64,000 bases of DNA. It comes from Trichobilharzia regenti. Lineage: Eukaryota > Platyhelminthes > Trematoda > Strigeidida > Schistosomatidae. The notes under the pieces were generated by a model, which ran no database searches, was not told the origin of the DNA, and saw only the letters and a program-made list of their open reading frames with translations. Location: positions 86,871,168 through 86,935,167 of the forward strand of contig OX235270.1 in assembly GCA_944472135.2 (NCBI GenBank), given 5' to 3'. Shown in pieces: positions 24,359 to 35,464 of the stretch; positions within the stretch are counted from its first letter, which is position 1, and each line of letters begins with the position of its first letter. The translations under genes and the position numbers were made by a program.

Positions 24359-25404
24359 ATTGTAGACGCAGATAGACATAAGTGTGAAAACCGTATCACG
24401 TAAAGGTTTCTTACTTTCATTTGTCCTTTTCCAAAGTGTGCTATTTTCAAGTATTGTACCTTTTGTGCAGAGTTGAGAAGAAAATATTAATCCAAATTCC
24501 TTCGGTTTGTGTTCATAATAGTGAGATTAGTATTGGATCAGTTTTACTACTAAAAACCTGTGTTTTGCTATTAAAAGCTGTGGTTATTCACCATTATTAG
24601 CTATCATTATACGGCAATTAAACTTCGAGAAAACATTCAATCATTTTAAGTCCATTGCCAATCCATTGAATGCCTTATTAGGCTAATTTCTAAGTTTCAT
24701 GGATAAACCACAGTGAATACAGAAGAGCGAATAGACTGAATTGATAGCACTTTTAGTGAACTATCTTATTCAATTGCGGAGTTACTTAGCATGAAGGCCG
24801 AGTAAGTAGAATTTCGTTAACGGTTAAAACTGTCACAAATCTTCAAGATTTCTTATTCTGCTACACTTAATCGACAAAATAGTTGATATTCTATCAATCA
24901 CAGTTTATTTATTCATATCTCTTGTCCCACAACTCTGCCGTTTGAGTGGAAGTAATTTTAAAGTGTTTTATATATTTCTGTATTTGCAACAAATTTTGTC
25001 ATTTTTAGGCCGTTAGCAGCTAATAAAAATATGTTAAATAAAAAGTGAACCCTTTTCATCCTGCAAGTATTCTTGTTCTCTCTTTACAGTTAAAAAGTGC
25101 ATGTATGTAGTTTTAAATTTTCAAAAACTGACATAGAATAAAGTATTAGTTAATTAAGGGAAATATAAGTTGAATATATTAAAATAATTAGTAAACCATT
25201 CAGTCGCCATTATTGAACTTTTTATTCATGTAAAATGTGAAAAGATAAACATGTTTCTTATTATGAGTTTAATACCCAATACAATATGATTGAGTTCCAA
25301 TTGTAGAACGTTACACAAAAGTGCAGTCATACTTTACAGAATACATAAACGTGGAGGAAAATGAAAGTTCAGAGAAGCTATAATGAATGGGAATACATGG
25401 GAGA

Positions 25405-25720
25405 AGGAATAAGTATATTAAGAGTTATGAGAATCTGATGAATTTGGAAGTTGGTTAGTGTGAATGCGTCTATGCCAGTTTTCACTAATAGTCTCCAGAA
25501 AGTGGTTCTCAAAGTCTTGATGGTCCCAGTCATCCACTTCCCGTAGCTGCAACCAATAGATCAAAACTTTATGGACTAATGTCAGGTTTTGGTTTGACAA
25601 TGCATACTTCCTTGCCAAATTAACCCACTATCTGTTAACATTGATGGACTTGACGGGTGATGGCTTGGGATGCAACGCCACAGGTCCTAGCCGTCTCAGT
25701 CAATGCAGCTCGATAACCAA
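25405..25720 (-). mobile_element. Relic of family A retrotransposon 3' end
   Basis: The minus strand translates to WLQLREVDDWDHQDFENHFL and ETISENWHRRIHTNQL, the eroded counterpart of the GWGPRDxxNQWLETxxDMAQNRxxWRRCIHSL end of family A. Confidence 0.6.
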
Positions 25721-25764
25721 CAGAATGTGCAAGTGAATTATACATTTTTACGCATCTATATATG

Positions 25765-26010
25765 TCATCAGTTGGAGAATCATTGAAAACTAATGATAAC
25801 TGGACAAACTTTACAACCTATTTCGGAACTAACTTGTACTTCACACTGACAACCTCACCAGGACCCGAACTAATGACCTTCAGGTTATAAAATTAACACT
25901 TAAGCTATTGAAGCACTAGGTCAGAGTTCAGAGGTCTATGAATTCTAATTTCTGCTTATATCTGATACAGCAGAGCAATCACATCTTGTTATCAGTAAGT
26001 TTAACTCCTA
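25765..26010 (-). mobile_element. S3 hammerhead SINE, heavily degraded
   Basis: Read in reverse, the order matches S3: head remnant (GACCTAGTGCTTCAATAGC), AACCTGAAGGTCATTAGTTC, then a ribozyme region whose stem II and GAAA are lost, then GTTTTCAATGATTCTCC. Too diverged for function. Confidence 0.6.
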
Positions 26011-26379
26011 CTTGGTTCAGCTACTCCGTATTGAATGCCCATTCATGGAGAATCACTTACTAGAACAAGGTGACCGTCTAGTGCTCATTTTTTAAAAAAT
26101 GCTTCTCTGGGGAGTTTCGTTTTGTAGCAAAATCTGCCTTTAAATTGATCCCTACTCAGTGTGTTCGGAAACATTCTGCACCAACTGCAGAATTCATCGC
26201 TAAAATATTTATTAGGCATTGGGAGATTTCAGTCAGTTAATGATAACTAAAACATTTTACAAATGCGAAACTTGCTGATTTTTTATTAGCCGGTGGTGAT
26301 AAAATCAGTCAGTCGATTCAGATCACTACCTCAGTGTAATCAATTAAATATACATCCGTTAACATGTATTACTGATATA

Positions 26380-26540
26380 AGTATAAAACTTGGGTGCTGT
26401 GGTAGAGCATAACTCCATTATGGATAAGATTTTATTTTGAGAAATCACTCAGTATTGCAATAGTTTGTGCTCGAAACGTCATCAGTTAATATTACTGCAT
26501 AAAACTGTGTAATTTCTCAAAATGAAATCTTATCTGTTAA
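26380..26540. repeat. Dispersed repeat with 26-bp inverted arms
   Basis: GTGGTAGAGCATAACTCCAT starts a stretch also found near 33290-33345 and 49250-49345. In this copy GATAAGATTTTATTTTGAGA (26423 onward) is matched in reverse complement by 26507-26534 with about two differences, giving a stem around a 58-base loop. It could be a small MITE-like element. Confidence 0.6.
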
Positions 26541-26644
26541 CATGTATTTGATCAACTAACTAATAGATCATAAATCGATAAAATGTAAGTTTGTTAAACA
26601 GGTACACATGTAAAGTCTATTTCAAAAGTTGCATGCTGTATACT

Positions 26645-26790
26645 CATGCGAGGAGGAGATGAAAGCATGTGGACAGACCTGGAGCAGGCTGAAAAAGTTG
26701 TCAGAAAACCGAAGGCAATGGAGGTGCGCAGCTGAAGACCTATGTTCCTCTAGGAACTAAAGGATACAATAATAATAATAATAATAATAA
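26645..26790 (+). mobile_element. RTE-like family B 3' terminus, 5'-truncated
   Basis: GCGAGGAGGAGATGAAAGCA matches the coding end of family B (CEEEMKACG). It continues to CCTATGTTCCTCTAGGAAC and a (AAT)n tail ending near 26790. Only the last 145 bases were inserted or survive. Confidence 0.75.
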
Positions 26791-26882
26791 TGCTGTACAC
26801 TCATGATAAGGACATCTAAAAATAAACAGACACGAATAAAAAAGGACATACACATAAGAAATATACGTTGTGAAGTACTTAC

Positions 26883-27522
26883 ACTTTTTTATTATGCTCG
26901 AATAAATAAGCGAATATTAAAACCAAAGGGATAGCTAGTAAAACTTTGTTAGCTAATTCTGGTGAAATAGTGTACGGTGTGAAAATTAACAGCCAATTTC
27001 GACTAATACCAATCTGTGTCTCAAAATAATGATTGCGTAGTAGCTGAGAATGGTAGATGGAATTCTGCATTGTACAGTCTTCATTATTTGTAAGCAATAA
27101 ATTAGAAAACAGTTCCATAACTGAATGCCATCCGTCTATCTTCTGCCACTTTTTAAGGCCAACATAGAAACTTTGACCGAAATCCAGTAGACTATGAAAT
27201 GTACTAGATAGGTGAATATTTTCTTCTGATTGTTCTAAAGCTTTATCATTATAGCTTGAAGTAGATTTCAACACTTCTGAATGATTACGTTTAACACGTT
27301 GACGTGCTATTTGCAAGTTGTCTGCAACTTTAGAATGCAAAGTAAAACTATTTTTTCGACCAGCAGACAAATTTTCACTCAATGAATTCGCTTTGTTCAG
27401 ATTATATTTCACAGGTATTGTTTCTCGATCCACTGATGTGAATGTACTTCCTCGGAATTTGAAGGAATTTTTCAGTTGTTTCAGCTTCTCCTGAGAATTC
27501 CTTCTGTATATCTGGATTTTAC
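26883..27522 (-). CDS. RapGAP gene, linker and post-GAP exon
   Basis: 640 nt; acceptor CGTTTTAG before 27522, donor GT/GTAAGT after 26883. It enters and leaves with two split-codon bases, completing Ser at its start. It encodes residues 201-412. The first half is basic and Ser/Asn-rich (KIQIYRRNSQEKLKQLKN), as in the linker after RapGAP. LLDFGQSFYVGLKKWQKIDG and IGISRNWLLIF match the conserved SIPA1-like region (vertebrate LLGISNEFIVLIEQ). A hydrophobic stretch (VLLAIPLVLIFAYLF, residues 393-407) could be mistaken for a membrane helix. Its position in the alignment suggests buried beta strands. Confidence 0.88.
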
Positions 27523-28124
27523 CTAAAACGCAAGAATAAAATTCAGAATGTTTGTAATAAAATAAAGACAGACTATAGAAAGATGTTAATAAACTCATTT
27601 GCAGTAATCAGGTTTTCTAAACACGCATAGATGTGAAATGAAAAGCTACCTAACTTTCTTCAGTAAGGCTACTTTTAACAAGGAATACATTTGAAGGGTT
27701 TAGCAGGGTTAAAATCCCAAAGTTGTCTAGAAAATGTTTTACTACTATTAGATGGTCGTCAGAGTAAAGTGATTTTTATTATAAAAGACCGTCTAATAGT
27801 CACTCCAAAGTACAGACATTGGGTCCAAATAAAGTGAAATTAGTATTTGGATGTCTAGTGTGCTGAGAAAATTCTAATAAAGACATGAATTTAGCTGTTA
27901 TCTTCCAGAAGTGTATGGAATTAAGAGGTAAGTTCAATCTTTTGTGTTGAATACAACCAATTTCAGATTACTAAACGTCTTCGCAGAATTTTCAATAAGG
28001 AGCTCATTATGCACATGCGTTTACAAAACATGGCATAGTGGTTATCTATTTTTACTATATACGAGAGCACCTTGTGGTATTAGCCAACTTTTGTCATCTC
28101 TAAAGTAAAAGTGATATTCGGCTG

Positions 28125-28660
28125 TAGGTCAGAGAACTTGTGTACTACGTAGTAGTTCTTTCCACCCTTCCTTATTGCTGGGAAACATGGCTGTTGAAAG
28201 TGAAAAACATGAAAACCTTAGTCGTATCTGACTGCAGATGTTTGCCTACTACCTCTTGTGTTAAGTGGTATAATAAGGTGAGTAATACTGATGTTGGTCT
28301 TAGAGTATTAGGTAAGGATGGTAAGTCAATCGATGAGATTGTGAAGCTGCACTTAGTGATATGTCTAGGAGACGTCTTACGCATTTGTAACCATGTTCTT
28401 CACTCTAAGCGGTGCAAGCCAATACGAGATAAGGTTGTAAAAGAGTTAAGGGTGGTCAAATGAAGGTTGGCACTTGTCGACGAAGTCATGTAGGAAGGTG
28501 AGGACTGCTTACCTGAGGTTCTAGAGACACTCAGAATCACTTTTTCGAGGCTGTCTTTCGAATGAGTCTGCTCCCTTACATTTCCGTTCATTATAGATTC
28601 TCTGAATTCTCATTTTTTCCTCTGTGTGGTACATGAAGTGTGCCTACTCAGTTAGTCAGT
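28125..28660 (+). mobile_element. Family A retrotransposon 3' end, degenerate
   Basis: The open frame at 28140-28463 reads LPYCWETWLLKVKNM, KWYNKVSNTDVGLRVLGKDG and KSIDEIVKLH. These correspond residue for residue to the end of the family A polymerase at 5117-5563. Upstream RT is missing and the 3' part (VGRxxLPEV) is frameshifted. Confidence 0.78.
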
Positions 28661-28924
28661 ATTTTCTCAGTTTTCTTTTCGATATTGGAAAATATTAACA
28701 ACTGGTCTAAGCAGGATAAAACAACAAGAAGATATAAATCATCTGAAGCATGTATTTGCCCAACACATTGCGAAGATTCTGGTCACACACGTAATTATGG
28801 TACACATTTATATAGAAGGCGAGATAGCACGAGTCAATGCAGGCCTAAAGTAATGATAAATAATTTTCGAACACGTTAGACAGGTTTAAGCCTTTATATG
28901 GTTAAAGCTTCAATAAATTTAAGT

Positions 28925-29320
28925 ATTTGACCCAACCTTGTTTTAAATGGGTTTAAAGGCGTTATTGAGATCAACCTCATGACCTGCCTCTATAATGTGT
29001 TTCTCTACAGGGGATGTTGGATATCTGTTTCGGGAATCAATTTTATCCGGAAATTTTATTGGTTGTTGCAGCCAATTTAGGATATGCTCTGTAGCTCTAA
29101 CCTGCAGAGATCGATAGGTCCTCCGTATATACGTGTGTCTGCACATACGTGTAAATTGTTAAACATAACGGGATGTGACACTGTTGTTCGGATACTGTGA
29201 GGGCCTACAGGTTAGCACATATCTCGTTTTCTCTATGAAGATAAGTTTAGCTGCATAGTAAGTCCTAATAATTGCCGCCTTGAGTCTTTGCTTAGCGATC
29301 ACAGTCTGTTGATTACCCCT
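28925..29320 (-). mobile_element. Penelope-like element fragment (GIY-YIG domain), second family
   Basis: The minus strand translates (one stop near 29160) to a region with YYAAKLIFIEKTRYVL, then CRHTYIRRTYRSLQVRATEH, then VEKHIIEAGHEVD. This is the nuclease region of a Penelope-like element. The GIY-YIG Gly after the second Tyr-Ile is Arg here. The sequence differs strongly from 1-1075, so it is a separate family. The 3' UTR may extend left to about 28690. Confidence 0.75.
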
Positions 29321-30029
29321 GAACGGGAGGGATATATTAACATCCTATTTTTCTTATCCCACATTCTTACGTGATGTTTCTATCTTTATTTGTGACCTTT
29401 ACCTGTACACAATTTGACCTGTATTGAAATAATTCTTGCTATGGTGCATTCTATATAAGTGTTTGACAAGTACATGTATGATCAGAATGCCCTAAATGTG
29501 TTGCGTAAATGCATTACACGTTTCAGATGAACTACGTCTTTCTATTTTTTTGTGTTTATCGAAATTCAAAAGAGGAACTAATTGCTTAAAGTAGGATAAT
29601 TCAGAATAACCTTCTCAGTCAGAGTGATTAGAATACTGGGTGATGACAAAGCCAATAGAAACCAAGTTCACATTTGTAATAGAATCATTTACACATCAAA
29701 TACTACGGGAGGCTTGACCGGTTGACATAGGTATCGTAACTGGTAACTATATCCATAATTTGTTTTATAAATGAAGTTAACATCATTTGCCAACTCTCAA
29801 TGAAACTAGTGGTTGCAATAAGACAACATTTCTAAGTCATATTATCTATAGCTTGAGAACTAGGAAGGATATATTGATCATGCTTTAATCTGACAATTTG
29901 ACACATGTCAGATACCAGTGGTATAGGAAGATATAAATATGCGTAAATTCACTTACAAATCCTTAGAAATCAAACTACTGAAAATTAATATGATGCTCGC
30001 TGGTGACTTGACACAGGACGGAATTTCTT

Positions 30030-30345
30030 GCAGTTCTAGTGAGAAGTCGTGACCATTAAGTTCCATCCAGTCAAGTGTGAAGATGGATATCCCACTGATG
30101 ACATTAGTTGGTGGTTGCGCTAAATCACAAATTGGTAGGAGTTAGAATTCATGAGCCATTGAACAGTGTCCAAGTGACTGAGCTTGCACTGTAACCAGAA
30201 GGTCCTGGATTCGAACCCCGGATGGCGCTTAATGCTGATGATTCCCAAACTAGGATGAATTATCTGTCCAGTAATCCCTGGTTTTCAATGGTCTTATAAC
30301 TCATATCAATCCGTGATTAACTCTGAAAAACAAATCTAATCCTTA
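30030..30345 (+). mobile_element. S3 hammerhead SINE, degraded, antisense to host gene
   Basis: Plus strand: leader ATTCATGAGCCATTGAACAG, head with A-box remnant (CAAGTGACTGAGC) and B box (GGATTCGAACCCC), then GCTGATGATTCCCAAACTAG. The ribozyme keeps CTGATGA but has a damaged stem II and GATGAAT instead of CGAAAC. The tail follows. Confidence 0.75.
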
Positions 30346-30591
30346 CAAACCAACCATTTTAAATTCACTTTATTGCTGTGGTTCATTTAAATTATGTTCT
30401 TTACTGACGACGTCTTCAGCTGAGTTGGTTTTAGTACTTTCAGACTTATAAGTGTATGGTTTATAATTATCTCTAACCATAATACAACTACACTAAGATT
30501 AACATATTTATAAGCACAGATGTTTATTTTGACAGATAGATACCAACAAATGATTGATAAATGTATTATAACTGTATAACAAGTCACATAC

Positions 30592-30723
30592 TTTGTTTAA
30601 CATTTTCACTGTCCGTATTCATTATGTGTTCATTGCAGAACTGATGCAGGTAATCCCTTCGTGAACGTTGCATAATTTCACGAAACTTTGAGTACTTTAA
30701 CACAGCATACGCTGCATTCACAG
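30592..30723 (-). CDS. RapGAP gene, exon closing the GAP domain
   Basis: 132 nt; acceptor TTTCAG before 30723, donor AAA/GTATGT after 30592. Its first two bases complete Ala, and it leaves one base. It encodes residues 157-199, VNAAYAVLKYSKFREIMQRS then RRDYLHQF. This matches the last RapGAP helix (vertebrate VINAENAAHKSEKFRAM and RTRQEYLKDL). It was too short and AT-rich to stand out as an open frame; recognition rests on homology and phase. Confidence 0.9.
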
Positions 30724-31264
30724 CTGAAATTTATTTATATTAATAAAAATAAAATAATTTACACAATTTGGTAGTAGCAAGAACAAAAAACAATTAGAAA
30801 GGAATCTTTAATAACAAAACATATGTATATATATATCACAGAATTACTTTTATTCTAATAATTTAAATAAATATACTTCATATACAGATTCCTTGTTGAA
30901 TAGTAATCAGTATTGTTGTCCAATTATTCTTTATGAGGAGTATCTTTACACTATATGTGCAGATTGAAGTATCGTTGTTGTTGTTTGACATTGTATATTT
31001 AAAAGAGATATTAACTTTTGAAAACGCATTGCATATTACACTGATAGGTATGAATCAAGAAAATTAGGACTCAAATGACGTAATGATTACAGCCCGTGAA
31101 CTGATTCGCCTGAATAATCCAGTCTCACAAAGATGGATATTCATGGTGTAAATAACTTGTTTAAAGGTTCTTGGCCTTTCTGTTGTCTGACTCGGCTTAA
31201 CATTAGGATTTATTTTTATGAATTGAAATATATATACATATATATATGTATATACGGATACAGA

Positions 31265-32190
31265 AGGCAAGTCTCGCTTATGACAGTTTACGTCGTCTCT
31301 GGCGTGGACGTGATATCCAGCTATCCGGAGTGTACTAATGAGCAGTACACTCCGTCTTTCTTTATGGCTGTGAGATCTGACCATTGAAAGAGGAGGACAT
31401 GAAAGGCCTGAGTAGCTGTCTTTGATAATAGGTGCCTGCAGTCTATCTCCCATGTGAAGTGGTATATTAGGGTAAGCAATACTGAGATTAGGCATCCAGT
31501 GCTAGGTGAGGAGGGGAGATCAATCGACAAGGCTGTGAAGTCGGTGCGCCGGTGGCACAATGGTTAGGACTCTCGCCGACCATGCATATAATCCAAGGTT
31601 AAATCCCCTGTCGACGCATACCTGATATCTATGGTCAGCATGCAAAATTTGGGCTACAGATATGCATTCTGAAAATTCCATACTTGTACCAAAAATATAG
31701 TGTGGAATCAAGTTGTAATAAAAAAAAGTTACGTATGTGTAGCCATCGGCTCCGTCGACAATGGACCATGTTAGCTGACATAGGGTCAGCCTGAAAAAGA
31801 GCTAGTGGCGGTCAAACCAAAACATGGCATCAGTAGTCAATGAAATCCACAACAGTTAGTCTAAACCATGTAGGAAGGTGTAGACTTCCTGACTGGTTGG
31901 GGTCCTCGGGACGATAAAAACCAATGGTTGGAAATAATTGGTGACATGGCTCAAAATCGTTCTCATTGGCGCAGATGCATCCACTCTTTGTGACATATGA
32001 TTTCCAATAAAACTATATTGTTCTTCGTTATTACTATTCCTTTATCTCACACTTCTGTTTACCCTCTTTATTATGCATCTCTTCTGCTTTCTTCTCTTGC
32101 TTTGTGTGCTATATGGAGTGTGGCGACTTGAACTCCTGCACATCGGTGCAAAGTTCTATGTTGAAAACAGACAGACATATGTATGTAGTC
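31265..32190 (+). mobile_element. Family A retrotransposon 3' end interrupted by an S2 SINE
   Basis: Left part: LRRLWRGRDIQLS-like coding, GAGATCAATCGACAAGGCTG. Right part, after the SINE at 31543-31727: GGTCAAACCAAAACATGGCA, NQWLEIIGDMAQNRSHWRRC, then the family A 3' UTR (GTGTGCTATATGGAG, AAGTTCTATGTTGAAAACAG). The two halves join in the order of the intact copy at 5108-5972. Several frameshifts. Confidence 0.82.
31543..31727 (+). mobile_element. S2 SINE nested in a LINE
   Basis: GGTGCGCCGGTGGCACAATG head, CAAGGTTAAATCCCC as damaged B box, CATACCTGATATCTATGGTC, tail AATATAGTGTGGAATCAAG with an A-rich end. It splits the LINE coding sequence at AAG/TTACG, so it is younger than the LINE. Confidence 0.85.
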
Positions 32191-32745
32191 ACAGAAGTAT
32201 TGCTAGCGAAGTTAACGATATGTACACTTTTAAATGTCTCCAATTCAGTTTTAGTTACATGTAAAAATTGAAATAAAATAAACTATGTAATATTGTTTAA
32301 AGAGAGCAGATTTTATTGTTTTATTTGTAGTCGTTTTTTGGGTACTAATATGAATGTTAGGATAGACAGTAAACACTAGAGGTATGTAGGTGTAGCTAAT
32401 GCATATAAACATTTAGAAATAAAAATAAACAAATATTACATATATGTAACAGTGCGAATTTATCTAATCAACTAAAGTGTATATGGTAATATTATCATGT
32501 TGTGTTTATATCTTTCTGGATTATCCTTTTACTTAACTAGAGGTATAACTACATTATGCAGACCTTTAGAGTCAGCAGTCGAAAACCCTATAAAAAGATC
32601 AAAGAATACCAATATAAGTGACCATTTTCTGATTACATATGTACGGTTCAGGCTGAAATACTGCATAGTAGATAAGTTTATTTGGTAAAACACCCTTGAT
32701 ACAGTATTAATAACTGGATGACGTCTCCAACACAATTTATTTCTT

Positions 32746-33112
32746 ATTTTCTTTTTCCTTCACGTTCCCAGTGGAACATAGGGCTCCAGGCTAATGGCTT
32801 GAAGTCTCTGTAGCAGTGTTTATTTTACAGGATGAGGTTGTTAGACTCATGCCCAACAATTCCACTTTACCAGCATTATTTCTGGCTTAGCGAGGTAAAG
32901 GAGTGCGTCGGCCGGGGATCGAATCCCGGACCGTGTGCAGGGTCGGCGAGCGTCCTAACCGCTGTGCCACCGACGCACTTAGAAACCTGGGAGTACTGGA
33001 CAGCTGTTTCGCCCTAGTTTGGGACTCTTAATCAGTGCGCATCCACCCGGGTTCGAACTCAGGACCTTCTGGTTACAAGGCGAGCTCGTATGCCATTAAG
33101 CCACTGGGACCC
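32746..33112 (-). mobile_element. Composite SINE: S3 hammerhead head fused to S1 SINE, flanked by one TSD
   Basis: On the minus strand the unit starts at 33112 with a tRNA-like start GGGTCCCAGTGGCTTAATGG, B box AGTTCGAACCCGG, a hammerhead region, and CAGTACTCCCAGGTTTCTAA. At 32977 it changes to an S1 SINE (TGCGTCGGTGGCACAGCGG, B box GGGATTCGATCCCC, body AACAACCTCATCC, tail GCCCTATGTTCCACTGGGAA, A-rich end). ATTTATTTCTT occurs at 32735-32745 and 33113-33123, flanking the whole unit, not each half. The hammerhead core is broken (ATTAAGA in place of CTGANGA, stem II GTCC/GGGC). Confidence 0.85.
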
Positions 33113-33282
33113 ATTTATTTCTTGTAATCATATCAATTTATTCACATGACTTCATAGTTTCCTTTGCACATTATTTTATATTACGTATATCATATTCAAC
33201 CATAGTGGTCAAATGCTATTCATAAATTAATGAAATATTGCATGTCGCTGGTAACAAATACAGTTTTTTGGCGAAAACGTAT

Positions 33283-33345
33283 TATTTACTGATATAAAGA
33301 CAAAACTTGAGCATTGTGGTAGGGCATAACTCCATTATGGAAAGG
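33283..33345. repeat. Dispersed repeat related to 26380-26540
   Basis: Shares GTGGTAGGGCATAACTCCAT and the preceding GATATAAAGACAAAACTTGA with 26380-26430; the inverted arm is absent. Confidence 0.6.
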
Positions 33346-33589
33346 GAGATGTCCATTCCATAAGATATCCTTGTAGTTTACCAGTTTTTATGTACTGTGC
33401 TAGCGAATAATTTTTTTAAAAATAATATTAATTTGTTATTTAATCAACATTCCCTCCTTGTACTGATACGTAGCATTTAAGGTTTATCACTCTGCTTGTA
33501 GTCAGTAAGTACATATTACCACAATAGGTTTCAAGGATGTCTTTCCAAAAAGTACATTAGCTTATGCTAAACCAATTTAACGAATTTAA

Positions 33590-34370
33590 CAATGGTTACA
33601 GCAAAAATTGAAGATGTAAAACCCAGGATTGGAAAAGCAAGAGAGACCTTCATTAGTCTGAAAACGGTATGGAGATCAACAGCGCTGAGCGAAAGGAACA
33701 AGACTCAATTTTCTGACATTCATTTGAAGTTAGTACTTCAGCATAGTTTAGTAATTTTGAGTGTATATCCCCTAATTAATTTCCGACAGTCTAGTACAAA
33801 CTGTAACCAACACTTTTCTTCGAAATATGCTGATAGTCACATGTTTGATTAGCAAGGATAAGCAACGAAGAGCTCTGCAAGTTACCCAGGTGCGTCGGTG
33901 GCACAGTGGTTAGGACTCTCGCCGACCATGCACATGGTCCGAGGCTCGATCCCCTGCCAACACACACCTGATATCTATGGTCGGCATGCAAAATTTAGGC
34001 TACCGATATGCATTCTGAAAATTCCATACTTGTACCAAAAATACAGTGTGGAATCAAGTTGTAATCAAACATAAAAAAATAAAATATTCAACAAATGTAC
34101 GGAGTGAAATAGAGGCAGATAGGATACACGCTAAAGAACCATTCAAGTTATATGCTAGGCCAGCTGTTTAAGTGGAACCCAGATTGGAAGTTATGGTTCC
34201 GGGGGTCCAAGGGTGACACACAGAATATCATGAGGAGCGGAACTGAAAACTTATAGAGTTCGTGAAGCCATTTAAAAGGGTTGGTGGAGAACTGAGTGCA
34301 GCTAAGATGTGTTGCTTAAGCCTTATTTTACATCTAGAACGCAAAGAATGAATAATAATAACAGCGAAAA
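33590..34370 (+). mobile_element. RTE-like family B 3' end interrupted by an S2 SINE
   Basis: VKPRIGKARETFISLKTVW (33620-33680) is the family B post-RT motif. Further pieces (SKDKQRRALQVTQ before the SINE; STNVRSEIEADRI after it) and a final (AAT)n near 34360 complete the order seen at 47900-48545. Several internal deletions and frameshifts. Confidence 0.75.
33890..34085 (+). mobile_element. S2 SINE nested in a LINE
   Basis: GTGCGTCGGTGGCACAGTGG head, GAGGCTCGATCCCC B box, CACACACCTGATATCTATGG, tail AAATACAGTGTGGAATCAAG, A-rich end. It interrupts the RTE copy between GTTACCCAG and ATTCAACAAATG. It is close in sequence to the copy at 31543-31727. Confidence 0.85.
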
Positions 34371-35464
34371 ATTACAGGCAAAGGCAAATAACACAAGATT
34401 AATCTGTTAGAATTTAGAAGTTAAATGAAAAGCACTCTGCTAATCAAAGCCCTGAAGGCTACAGTTGAGCCGACTGAGAGGAAAAAGATAGGGAAAAAGT
34501 TCATTGAACTGATAACCACTTGAAGATAGGCGCAATTCGTCTTGAATTCAACCTACAAACCCCGCCCAAAATAGTAATATAATTCACAGGAATCGCAAAC
34601 GATCTGCCAGCATTTAATTCATTGATTACTACTCATCAACCTTTCACACAAATATTAATATTATAAGTATATAATTTCATTTCTCCATGTAAAAACATTT
34701 GTTGGGTGACCGACTAACTTCTTATTGGCTAAATTACTGTTTATACTTCAATCAATACACATATATGTGCGTTTTTAGCCACTGAGTTATTTTTATAGAG
34801 TATCTACTGATGTTAAATCAATAAATCCAATATGCTGACTAAGATTCTGTTAATAAGATCGAAAATTGACTGTGGTTTTAATACGAAATAACTGGAGAAA
34901 CTAATCACAACCTTAAAGGTGAAAGTAACAATAAGTGATCATTCTACAAATAAAATAAATAAATAAGTTAATGCACATCCAAGATCTAGCACACTATCTA
35001 GTGGTACTTAACAAGTTCAGTGTTTTAAAATTATCACTCATACTCAGGTTGGTATATATTTTCAAAACATCACGTCGACAGTTAGAAATTGTTTGATTTC
35101 AGGATATGCAGTCGGCTGGCAAATATTAATTAATGATTATCATGAAGACGAAAAGTAAATGGCATTTGAATAAGCTATGTCTAACTAGTCTCACATCAAA
35201 GCCAAACTATTTCTCTAGGGCGAAACTTTGACTATGCTCAAGGAAATACATAAACTGGATGATATTTACTCATGGTTTTATTATTTGTGAATGCTTAGCT
35301 AATTAACTTTACTATCATTAGATACTATAAGCTAAAAGGAAATATCCTGACTGCAGGAGTATGCAGATGTTAATCAATAGTAACGTTGGATAAGCATAAT
35401 TTCAGTTGATAATATGGTAATGTAACCAATCATATAATACGAGTTGATAAGTAGATTATGAATA

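Larger units (their letters stand above)
23680..26882 (-). other. Intron (3.2 kb)
   Basis: Donor GTAAGT at 26882, acceptor TTAAAG at 23680. It contains an S1 SINE (24120-24358), an antisense family A relic (25405-25720), a degraded S3 SINE (25765-26010), a repeat with inverted arms (26380-26540) and a short RTE 3' end (26645-26790). Nothing else recognised. Confidence 0.75.
27523..30591 (-). other. Intron (3.1 kb)
   Basis: Donor GTATGT at 30591, acceptor TTTTAG at 27523. It holds an eroded family A retrotransposon end (28125-28660), a Penelope-like GIY-YIG fragment (28925-29320) and a degraded S3 SINE (30030-30345). In 27523-28120 and 29330-30030 I recognise nothing. Confidence 0.75.

Noticed and set aside
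32832..33017. Open frame across the composite SINE
   Set aside because: It is read through the antisense of tRNA-like SINE heads; similar frames recur at 33791-33991 and 51265-51486 only because the SINE repeats.
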